DNA from: Streptomyces ficellus
Lineage (GTDB): Bacteria > Actinomycetota > Actinomycetes > Streptomycetales > Streptomycetaceae
Reading direction: 5' to 3'
NCBI RefSeq assembly: GCF_009739905.1
Contig: NZ_CP034279.1
Coordinates: 6,882,001 to 6,946,000 of the forward strand
DNA length: 64,000 nucleotides
Shown here piece by piece: positions 40,661-48,157 of the stretch (position 1 is the stretch's first letter; each line of letters begins with the position of its first letter). The notes under the pieces are model-generated. The model saw only the letters and a program-made list of their open reading frames with translations, was not told where the DNA came from and did not search any database. The translations under genes were made by a program, and so were the position numbers.

Positions 40661-42313
40661 ATGCCCACCCCCACCACCCCCGCCGACCTGGTCGTGCTCG
40701 GCGCCCGCGTCCACACCGTCGACCCCCGCCTCCCCGAGGCCGAAGCCCTGGCGGTACGGAACGGCCGCATCGTCCACGTGGGTACGGACGCGGACACCGC
40801 CGCGTGGACCGGCCCCGGAACGCGGGTGATCGAGGCCCGCGGACGGCTGGTCGTGCCCGGTTTCATCGACGCCCACAACCATGTGCGCCTCGGCTCCGAC
40901 GACGCCTGCGTCCAGCTCGCTGGCGCGACCGGCCTCACCGAGATCCACCGGCGGGTCACCGCCTGGCTCGCCGACCACCCCGGGGCCGACTGGATCGAGG
41001 CCGAGGCCTTCGACTACTCCGCCATCCCCGGCGGCCGCATGCCGCACGCGCACGACCTCGACCCCGTCACCGGCGACCGCCCGGCGATCGTCCTCAGCTA
41101 CGACGTCCACACCGCATGGCTCAACACCGCCGCCCTCCGCCGGCTCGGCATCGACCGCCACCGTACGAACCTGCCCTTCGGCGACGCCGACACCGATCCC
41201 GTCACCGGCGAACCCACCGGATTCGTCCGCAACTTCGCCGTCAAGGGCCTCTCCCGCGACGGCCACCGCGCGCTCCGGGACCTCGGTGTGCCCTGGGCGT
41301 CCCCGAACCGGCAGTACGGGCGGCTCCTCAGCAGCCTCGACGACGCCATCCGCTTCGGCATCACCACCGTCGTCGAACCCCAGAACTCCCTCGACGACCT
41401 CGCCCTGTTCACCCGCGCCCGCGCCGAGGGGCGCCTCGCCTCCCGCCTCGTCGCCGCCCTCTTCCACCCGCGCGGCACCACCGACGCCGACCTCGACGCC
41501 TTCGAGGCCGCCGCACGGCGCTTCGACGACGACCGCATGCGCGTCGGGCCGCTCAAGCTGTACATCGACGACGTCGTCGAACCGCGCACCGCCGCCCTCC
41601 TCGAACCGTACGCCGGCTGCCGCCACCACCGCGGCGACACCTACTACCCGCCCGAGGAGTTCGCGGACCTCCTGGCCCGCCTCGACGCCCGGGGCTTCCA
41701 GTGCTTCGTGCACGCCACCGGCGACCGCGGCATCCGCACCGTCCTCGACGCCGTCGCCCACGCCCGCGAGGTCAACGGCCCGCGCGACGCACGCCACCAG
41801 ATCGTCCACGTCGAGTGCCTCGACCCCGACGACGTGCCGCGCTTCGCCGAACTGGGCGTCGTGGCCTGCATGCAGCCGCGCCACTGCGCGCCCGAGATCG
41901 CCGGCCCCGGCCAGGACTGGGCGGAGAACGTCGGGGCGTCCCGCTGGCACAAGGCGTGGCCCATGCGCAGCCTCCACCGCGCGGACGCGGCCCTGGCGTT
42001 CTCCAGCGACTGGAACGTCGCCGAGATGGACCCCATGGTGGGGCTCTACACCGCCGTCACCCGGCGCCCCCTCGCCGGGGGCGAGCCGTGGCGCCCGGAG
42101 GAGACCGTCGACATCGCCACCGCCGTGTACGGCTACACGATGGGTTCCGCGTACGCCAACTTCCTCGAACACGACCTCGGATCACTGACCGTCGGGAAGC
42201 TGGCCGACTTCGTCGTCCTCTCCCGCGACATCCTCGACGCCCCGCCCCACGACATCCCCGGCACCGTGGCCGAGACGGTGGTCGTCGGAGGGGAGGTCGT
42301 GCACACCGCGTGA
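40661..42313 (+). CDS. YtcJ-type metal-dependent amidohydrolase
   Basis: The protein has 550 residues of the Amidohydro_3 (YtcJ) type. It carries the metal motif GFIDAHNHVRLG, an HATGDRGIRTVLDA segment, HVECLDPDDVPRFAELGV, and late Asp in FSSDWNVAEMDPM, ending LTVGKLADFVVLS. There is no signal peptide, so it is cytoplasmic. It hydrolyses C-N bonds of an unknown substrate, presumably the compound brought in by the preceding permease. AGGAG is eleven bases before the start. Confidence 0.92.
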   Translation: MPTPTTPADLVVLGARVHTVDPRLPEAEALAVRNGRIVHVGTDADTAAWTGPGTRVIEARGRLVVPGFIDAHNHVRLGSDDACVQLAGATGLTEIHRRVTAWLADHPGADWIEAEAFDYSAIPGGRMPHAHDLDPVTGDRPAIVLSYDVHTAWLNTAALRRLGIDRHRTNLPFGDADTDPVTGEPTGFVRNFAVKGLSRDGHRALRDLGVPWASPNRQYGRLLSSLDDAIRFGITTVVEPQNSLDDLALFTRARAEGRLASRLVAALFHPRGTTDADLDAFEAAARRFDDDRMRVGPLKLYIDDVVEPRTAALLEPYAGCRHHRGDTYYPPEEFADLLARLDARGFQCFVHATGDRGIRTVLDAVAHAREVNGPRDARHQIVHVECLDPDDVPRFAELGVVACMQPRHCAPEIAGPGQDWAENVGASRWHKAWPMRSLHRADAALAFSSDWNVAEMDPMVGLYTAVTRRPLAGGEPWRPEETVDIATAVYGYTMGSAYANFLEHDLGSLTVGKLADFVVLSRDILDAPPHDIPGTVAETVVVGGEVVHTA

Positions 42314-42453
42314 GGCGGGCCGGGGCGCCGGTCGTGCGTCTCCGTACCCGCCCGGGCACCCAACGCGACGGCGGCGGCCGCAATGAGCCACCGCGGGCAA
42401 CGGGTTTCGCGCGGACCGGTGCGCCGCCCCCGTCGTGCCGGTACGGTCCGCCC

Positions 42454-42990
42454 ATGGACGACTTCGAGTTGACCAAGGGCATCGACGCATGCGCGCGACC
42501 CGACCAGTTCGTACGACTCAGGCTCGCCGCCTACGACGCGGCCGCGGACGCCGGCATCTCCTGGGCCCTCAAGGCCCAGGCGCCCCGCCGCGCCGAGGTC
42601 CGGATCGCCCGCGAACTGCACCAGGACATCCAGGCGGCCCGCGTCGCCTGGAACGCGCCCGAGACCACCGACGGCAACTGGCCGCAGCTCGTGGGCAGAC
42701 TGCACAGCCTGCTCCACATCAGTCATCTCATACCCGCGCTGCTGGAGACCAGCGCCGACCAGGACCTCGACACCGACCTGGTCCAGGCACTGCGCTCGGC
42801 CGCCGTCATGTGCGCCGGCTTCGACCGCGCGCTGTCGGAGCTGGAGGAAGCACTGCGCGGCGCCCCCGGCACCGGCGACGGCCAGGACCCCGACCTCCTC
42901 GCGGTCGCGTCCCGGCACGCGCTGACCGCCCTGCTCCTGCTGGACAAACAACTGCTCTCCAGGATCACCGCCCGGGCGGGCGCGTCATAG
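42454..42990 (+). CDS. Hypothetical helical protein (178 aa)
   Basis: The product is soluble and helical from the ATG at 42454: RPDQFVRLRLAAYDAAADAGISWALKAQAP, then RIARELHQDIQAARVAWNAPETTDGNWPQLVGRLHSLLHISHLIPALLE. A more acidic C-terminal half follows. No family recognised. It may be monocistronic, as 140 bases separate it from the amidohydrolase. Confidence 0.65.
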   Translation: MDDFELTKGIDACARPDQFVRLRLAAYDAAADAGISWALKAQAPRRAEVRIARELHQDIQAARVAWNAPETTDGNWPQLVGRLHSLLHISHLIPALLETSADQDLDTDLVQALRSAAVMCAGFDRALSELEEALRGAPGTGDGQDPDLLAVASRHALTALLLLDKQLLSRITARAGAS

Positions 42991-43034
42991 CGACTTCTTC
43001 GACACGACGCGCCCCCCGACCGGAAGGACACTCC

Positions 43035-44318
43035 CTAGACCGCGGGGCCGGCGAGGTGGCGCCCGGGGCGGTGGCGGATGCGGGCGGCCAGGGCCGCCAC
43101 GTCGTCCTCCGCCCCCTCGGCCTCCAGCCGGGCGACGACCTCGTCGAGCAGCTCCTCCACCCCGGCCCCGGCCGGCAGGCGCAGTCCCGCCAGCCGGTCC
43201 AGCGACACGTCGATGTCCTCGCCGCGCCGCTCCACCAGACCGTCCGTGAACAGCAGCAGCGTCTGGGACGGTGCGAGGTCGCGGGTGACCAGCTCGTACC
43301 CCCCCACGCCCGTACCCAGCGGCGGCCCGACCGGCAGGTCCACCAGCTCCCCGGTGCCGTCCGCGCCGAACAGCGCCGGCGGGAGGTGGCCCGCGCCGGC
43401 GAACGCCGCCCTGCCGCGCGCCGGGTCCACCCGGACGAGCAGGCAGGTCGCGGGCCGGCGGTTGCCGTCCCCGGTGACCGCGGCGTCCAGCTGGCGCAGC
43501 ACCCGGTGCGGGGGAAGGTCCGTCGAGGCGACGTACCGCAGCATCGACCGGTAGGCGTTCATGTCGACGGCGGCGTCCAGCCCGTGCCCCATGACGTCGC
43601 CCATGACCAGCAGGGTGCGCCCGTAGTGCAGGCGCACCGTCTCGAACCAGTCGCCGCCCACCAGGGCGCCGCCGCCGGCGGGCAGGTACCGGGTGGCGAG
43701 GTCCAGGTTCGGGTGCGGCCGGCCGGGCTCCGCCAGCAGGGCGCGCTGGAGGTTGAGCGCGGTGCCGTACGTCGCCGCGTGCCGCCGCGCGTGCCCGAGG
43801 TGTACGGCCGCGAGACGGGCCGCGCCCTGCAGGGCCGCCGTCTCGTCGTCGGTGAACGCGCCACTGGCGCGCACGGCGAGCAGCACGCCGTACGGGTGAC
43901 CCCAGGCCGTCACCGGGACGGCCACCGTTCCGCGTGGGCCGCGTGGGCCGTACGGGTCGTACGCCGGGGCGGTGTCCGCGACGGGCCGCTCCTCCTGGAG
44001 CGCGCGGAGCGCCCGGGCCCGTCCGTCGCCGCGCGGGGCACCGTCCGGCGCGAGCAGATCCGCCCGGCCGGCCGTCGCCGCGCGGACCCATGCGGGTCTC
44101 GTGCCGGGCCGGAGCACGGGAACGTCCTCCGCCAGCAGGTCCACCGCCGCGGCCTCGCACAACCGGCCGCACACGAAGGCGGCCAGTTCCGCGCACGTGG
44201 TCCGCTCGTCGAGGCTGCTGCCGATGGTCTCGACGGCCTGTTCCCACATCCCGAGCCGGGCCGCGACCGGGAAGTCCGGGCCGCCCGGCGGGATCGCGGG
44301 CTCACTGCCCCTGCTCAA
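43035..44318 (-). CDS. GAF-SpoIIE-type phosphatase
   Basis: I suggest a TTG start at 44318 (about 427 residues) with GAGGTGG upstream, but the start is uncertain; longer reading frames overlap the upstream gene. Residues ~20-175 form a GAF-like sensor (WEQAVETIGSSLDERTTCAELAAFVCGRLCEAAAVDLL ... WGHPYGVLLAVRASGAFTDDETAALQGAARLAAVHLGHARR). The C-terminal PP2C/SpoIIE domain has metal sites in VGGDWFE and GDVMGHG, then FTDGLVERRGEDID. It should dephosphorylate an anti-anti-sigma factor, gated by the ligand of the GAF domain. Confidence 0.88.
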   Translation of the reverse strand: MSRGSEPAIPPGGPDFPVAARLGMWEQAVETIGSSLDERTTCAELAAFVCGRLCEAAAVDLLAEDVPVLRPGTRPAWVRAATAGRADLLAPDGAPRGDGRARALRALQEERPVADTAPAYDPYGPRGPRGTVAVPVTAWGHPYGVLLAVRASGAFTDDETAALQGAARLAAVHLGHARRHAATYGTALNLQRALLAEPGRPHPNLDLATRYLPAGGGALVGGDWFETVRLHYGRTLLVMGDVMGHGLDAAVDMNAYRSMLRYVASTDLPPHRVLRQLDAAVTGDGNRRPATCLLVRVDPARGRAAFAGAGHLPPALFGADGTGELVDLPVGPPLGTGVGGYELVTRDLAPSQTLLLFTDGLVERRGEDIDVSLDRLAGLRLPAGAGVEELLDEVVARLEAEGAEDDVAALAARIRHRPGRHLAGPAV

Positions 44319-44421
44319 CGGCACCACCTCGACGACAGGAGCCGGTCCCTCCAGTGTGGCGGCAAACCCGCCGGACGGCGCCCCGGTGCCCACCGTCCCG
44401 GCGCACGCCGTCCGCCCACGC

Positions 44422-44811
44422 CTACCGGCGCCCCGCGCGCCGCGTGAGGAACCCGCGTGCGAAGCGACGCAAGGACCGGCGCACACCCCGGCGCACCGGC
44501 CTCCCGGCGGGCAGCGCCCGCTTCCCGGCACCGCCCAGCGGCACCCGCGGCAGCAAGTACCGCATCCGGCCGGTCTCCAGCACGCAGAACGGTTCGCCGC
44601 CCATCTCGCGTGGCCGGCTCACGATGACGCGCAGCGGGCGCGGCGGGTCGCCGGGGAACTCCGCGGTCACCGTTCCGGCCCCCGACCGGTCCGGCCCGTA
44701 CGCCACGGCCTTGCCGTCCACCAGCACCTCGAACCCGCCGGACGCGCCCAGGAACTGGACCGTGACGGAGTGACCGTCCTGGTCGACGTGGAAACGGGGG
44801 CCGAGGGCCAT
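44422..44811 (-). CDS. Conserved hypothetical protein (129 aa)
   Basis: The ATG at 44811 has GGAGG five bases upstream. The first ~75 residues look like a small beta domain (FHVDQDGHSVTVQFLGASGGFEVLVDGKAVAYG ... RPLRVIVSRP). The tail (residues ~95-129) is extremely Arg-rich and could contact nucleic acid or membranes. Similar short Streptomyces proteins exist but lack an assigned function. Confidence 0.75.
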   Translation of the reverse strand: MALGPRFHVDQDGHSVTVQFLGASGGFEVLVDGKAVAYGPDRSGAGTVTAEFPGDPPRPLRVIVSRPREMGGEPFCVLETGRMRYLLPRVPLGGAGKRALPAGRPVRRGVRRSLRRFARGFLTRRAGRR

Positions 44812-45138
44812 GTGCGCCTCCCGGGCCGCGAGAGAGGCCGTGGGTCCGTCTCTCCAGCGTAACGACGCGCCCACGCCCGGCGCGAAGCACGTGGCGCGGG
44901 AGAATCCGCACACCGGCTGCCGGGCGCCGACGGCGGGGTGCCGACTCCGGGGCACCGACCGCGGGCGCCGACCGCGCGGGTGCCGGAGACCGCGCGGCGC
45001 CGAACACCGGCTGCGCGACGAACACCGGCCGCGCGGCGCCGAACACCGGCCGCGAAGCCGGACGGCCGGCGGCACGCGCCCGCACAAGGGGTGTGCGAGG
45101 CGCGCCGCCGGCCGGGGGAGCCGGGGCGGGGGAGAGCC
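44812..45138. other. Intergenic stretch with direct repeats
   Basis: About 330 bases between the Arg-rich hypothetical gene and the rodlin-like gene. It includes the promoter of the former and the GC-rich repeats; no gene is seen. Confidence 0.5.
44992..45051. repeat. GC-rich 21/18/21-bp direct repeats
   Basis: Three successive copies based on GCGCGGCGCCGAACACCGGC lie at 44992-45012, 45013-45030 (with a 3-base deletion) and 45031-45051, in the intergenic stretch before the rodlin-like gene. Related GCGCCGACCGCG fragments continue to ~44955. Confidence 0.7.
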
Positions 45139-45354
45139 CTAGCGCCGCAGTCCATCCAGCGGACGCAGGTCGTCGTCGCCGAGGGCGCGCCCCTCGCCCT
45201 GGGGCTCCGGGCTGCCGGTGTTGCCGTACGACTGCGTCGAGAAGTTGCCGTTCTGCGTGCTCACCGCGCGGTCGCCGGTCGCACCGGCCAGGGGGGCGGC
45301 GGCACCGAGGACGGCGGCGGCGAGACCGGCGGTGGCCAGCACCTTCTTGATCAT
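45139..45354 (-). CDS. Short rodlin-like secreted peptide (71 aa)
   Basis: The product has a clean signal peptide (MIKKVLATAGLAAAVLGAAAPLAGA) and a short mature part with QNGNFSTQSYGNT. This resembles the NGNxxSQSYGNT repeat of rodlins (RdlA/RdlB), which form the rodlet layer of aerial hyphae with chaplins. Full rodlins are ~130 residues; here the second half is replaced by a polar tail (GEGRALGDDDLRPLDGLRR), so it is a short or degenerate relative. The ribosome site AAGGAA is well placed. Confidence 0.65.
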   Translation of the reverse strand: MIKKVLATAGLAAAVLGAAAPLAGATGDRAVSTQNGNFSTQSYGNTGSPEPQGEGRALGDDDLRPLDGLRR

Positions 45355-45476
45355 GGTTCGTTCCTTACGTCGAAGCGACCGGGGTCCGGCCTGGTAACGG
45401 CCGGGCGGCGGCGGACGTATGCCGCATTCACCCGTTTGCCGGGCGGGCCGGTCGCGCCGTCGGCGGGCCGGGCGCC

Positions 45477-46877
45477 TCAGTCGTCGACGCGCTTCAGGAC
45501 CTCGCCGAGGTCGACGAACGTGAAGTCGGTGCCCTCCCGTCCGCCGGTGACCGGCGCGTTGTGGCCGTCCTGCACCACCAGCAGCCCGTGCGGGTACTTC
45601 CGGCCGAGCGGGGCGTTGAGGACGGCGGCGCCGTCGCACTCCTCCGAGCCGTCGACGCCACCACCGGCTGCCGCGGTGACCCGGAAGCCGCCCTCGTACG
45701 CGTTGTCGTCCGACGGCTCGCGGTCGTAGAGGGCGAAGGTGTCGTCACCCTGGCTGGAGGCCAGGAGCAGCCCGTCGCCGTCCGCCTCGGTGAGCAGCGC
45801 GAGGCCCTCGACGTCGGCGGACAGGCGGGAGCCGCCGAAGCCCGGGTCGGCGCCCGGGGCGCACTCGTCGCTCTCCTCGTCGTACACGCCCGGTACGCCG
45901 TACTCGCGGACCCGGTCGACGAGTACGGGAGCGGCGCCCGTCAGGTCGGCGCGCACGCGCCAGATGCCGACGTCCTCCTGCCCCGCGTACAGCGTGCCGT
46001 CGGCCGGGTCGACGACCATGCCCTCGACCTGGGGGAGTTCGTCCGGTTCGCCGCACGGCGTCCAGGACGTGCCGTCGGGCAGCCGGAAGGAGGAGGGGAG
46101 GTCCAGGCTGCGCACCTTCCGGTAGGTGACCGTGCCGGCCGGGGTCGGCAGGAGCTCCAGCAGCGCGACGGTGGTGCGGCCGCGGCGGCTCACCAGGGCG
46201 TACGAACGGCCGGTCGCGGTGTCGGTCCAGGTGGCGAGCCCGTACGCGGTGTGCTGGTCGTTGATGTCGTCCTGGTCCGCGGAGAAGACCGGCGGGGCGG
46301 CCGGGTCGGTGATGTCGGTGAGCGGGCCGGTGGCGCGGCCGGGTGTGATGCGGTGGAAGCGCAGCCGGTCGTGGCCGCGGTCGGTCGTGACGGCCACGTC
46401 CGCCCGGCCGGAGGGCAGCCGCAGGCGGTGGACGAGGTCGACGTTGTTGAAGCGGCCGGGGGCGTCGCCGGGCCCGGCGGGCGGGGGAGCGGGCAGCGAC
46501 TGGACCAGCCGCGCGTCCAGGTCGTAGACCCGCAGGCCGCCCTCCTTGGCGGTGGCGATGACCAGGCTGCGGCCGGGGTGGGCGGCGTCGCGCCAGATCG
46601 CCGGGTCGTCGGCGTCGGCGTTGCCGCCCTCGGCGTCGTCGTACAGCGGGGCGGTCTCGGCGCGCGGCTCGACGCCGGGCAGCGGCCTGCCGGAACGGGT
46701 GGAGTGGGCGCCCCCGGGGTGACCCGCTTCGGCGCCGGTACCAGCGGCTTGGGCGCCGGCCGGGAGGGCGCCGGCCCGGTGCGCGGCGGCGGGGTGCGCG
46801 GGGACGGTGGCGGTGAGCGCCGCGAGGGCGGTACCGAGCACGAGGGTGGCCGACCGGACGGGACGGTACCTGAACAC
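45477..46877 (-). CDS. Secreted beta-propeller phytase (3-phytase)
   Basis: The product has 466 residues from a GTG at 46877 (AAGGGG five bases upstream) with a signal peptide (RSATLVLGTALAALTATVPAHPAAA). The BPP signature is present: DADDPAIWRDAAHPGRSLVIATAKEGGLRVYDLD, followed by FNNVDLVHRLRL, SADQDDINDQHTAYGL, and DVEGLALL. The enzyme is a Ca2+-dependent phytate hydrolase acting outside the cell, releasing phosphate. Candidate PHO-box-like sequences upstream suggest PhoP control. Confidence 0.93.
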   Translation of the reverse strand: MFRYRPVRSATLVLGTALAALTATVPAHPAAAHRAGALPAGAQAAGTGAEAGHPGGAHSTRSGRPLPGVEPRAETAPLYDDAEGGNADADDPAIWRDAAHPGRSLVIATAKEGGLRVYDLDARLVQSLPAPPPAGPGDAPGRFNNVDLVHRLRLPSGRADVAVTTDRGHDRLRFHRITPGRATGPLTDITDPAAPPVFSADQDDINDQHTAYGLATWTDTATGRSYALVSRRGRTTVALLELLPTPAGTVTYRKVRSLDLPSSFRLPDGTSWTPCGEPDELPQVEGMVVDPADGTLYAGQEDVGIWRVRADLTGAAPVLVDRVREYGVPGVYDEESDECAPGADPGFGGSRLSADVEGLALLTEADGDGLLLASSQGDDTFALYDREPSDDNAYEGGFRVTAAAGGGVDGSEECDGAAVLNAPLGRKYPHGLLVVQDGHNAPVTGGREGTDFTFVDLGEVLKRVDD

Positions 46878-46924
46878 GAGGACCCCTTGTTGTCGGGAGC
46901 ATGGCAATGCGGTGCCGATCCTGG

Positions 46925-46972
46925 GGTCACCCGGTGACCGGTCGGCCTACGCCGGGTGTGGCTCCCGTGAAC
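46925..46972 (-). promoter_or_regulatory. Candidate PhoP-binding (PHO box-like) region of the phytase gene
   Basis: On the minus strand GTTCACGGGAG followed 11 bases later by CCACACC, and nearer the gene GGTCACCGGGT, resemble the 11-bp direct-repeat units (GTTCACCnnnn) bound by PhoP. The second lies within a perfect GGTCACC-C-GGTGACC palindrome (46925-46939). Match is partial. Confidence 0.35.
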
Positions 46973-46997
46973 TCCTCGCGTCGCGGCCCGCCGCCGC

Positions 46998-47870
46998 TCA
47001 GGTGGGGACGCCCCGCGCGGGCGTCTCGGCGGGTGCCTCCTCCGGCACCCGCACGGGCCCGGGCGCCGGCCCGCCGGGCTCGAACCCGGCCAGCATCCGC
47101 TCCAGCTCCCGCTGGTCCGGGCCCACGAAGGGATCCGTCCCCGGCGCGGAACTGATCGTGTCGAGCATCCGGGACGTGAGGCCGCCGGCCACCGGCAGGT
47201 GCGTGCTCAGGACCACCTCCGGGTCCATCTCCCGCAGCGGCTGCACGGTGGCGAGGTACTTGCCGACGTCGACGGTGTGCACCCACGGGCTGTCGACGCT
47301 GGCCCACAGCAGCTGCGCGGCCCGCAGCTGTTCCGGGACGAGCGCGCCCGCGTCGTCGCCCTCGGCAAGCTCCGCGCTCGGCACGGGAGCGCCGAAGCAG
47401 TCCGAACTGAAGCAGGCGCGCGCCCGGTCGTCGTAGAAGCCGACGGTCGCCGGGTTGTCGAAGAGCGGCGGCCGGAACGCCCTGAGCGTGCGGTCACCCA
47501 CGTCCAGCGACTGGCCCGGGTTCAGCAGGAACACCCGCTCCTGGGGCAGCGGCCGCTCGGTGGACATGATCCCCGCACCGAGGAACGTGGTGACGACCCG
47601 CGCCTGCGGAGCCGCGTCCAGCAGGGCGAAGATCCCTCCCGTGTGGTCGCGGTCGGGGTGGGTCAGCCAGATCCACCGCACGTCGGCCGGGTCGATCGCC
47701 GAGCCGACCGCGTCCAGGAAGTTCCGGTCGGGCAGACTCAGCCCCGTGTCGACGACCACCGGTTCCGTGGCGTGCAGGACGAACGCGTTGACGCAGAGGA
47801 ATCCGATGCCGGGTACCTCCAGGGAGTCCGCGAGGACGGTGATGTCACGGCCGACTCTGTGCATGGTCAT
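46998..47870 (-). CDS. MBL-fold metallo-hydrolase (ODP-type)
   Basis: The product has 290 residues from the ATG at 47870 with GGGAG upstream; a second ATG at 47864 is possible. The metal motif is LTHPDRDHTGG (His-x-Asp-x-Asp-His). FLCVNAFVLHATEPVVVDTG opens the fold and SSDCFGAPVP and STHLPVAGGL supply further ligands. Overall it resembles the oxygen-binding di-iron protein subset (flavodiiron-like) lacking the flavodoxin domain. Substrate unknown; it precedes the phytase gene by 120 bases on the same strand. Confidence 0.88.
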   Translation of the reverse strand: MTMHRVGRDITVLADSLEVPGIGFLCVNAFVLHATEPVVVDTGLSLPDRNFLDAVGSAIDPADVRWIWLTHPDRDHTGGIFALLDAAPQARVVTTFLGAGIMSTERPLPQERVFLLNPGQSLDVGDRTLRAFRPPLFDNPATVGFYDDRARACFSSDCFGAPVPSAELAEGDDAGALVPEQLRAAQLLWASVDSPWVHTVDVGKYLATVQPLREMDPEVVLSTHLPVAGGLTSRMLDTISSAPGTDPFVGPDQRELERMLAGFEPGGPAPGPVRVPEEAPAETPARGVPT

Positions 47871-48157
47871 GGTGGATCTCCCGTGCCCCCAGCGGTGAAC
47901 AGGCTCGCGGCCGGCGACGGGGAGGCGCGAACCCCCTCCGGGCTCCCCACCTTCCATGGTGTGCCCGCCGGACCCCACCCGCACCCGGGTCGCGCACCGG
48001 GGTCACAACCGGTGGCTCACCGGCGTCACGCACCGGCGTCGCGGCCCCGGGTCCGGGCCTCCGGGGCCGCGAGCGTACCCCCGCGAGACCCGAGCAGGTA
48101 CGCGGGCGATCAGCCGTTTCGCCCACCGGCGTGCGCCCCGGCCGGTAAGGAGGCACG

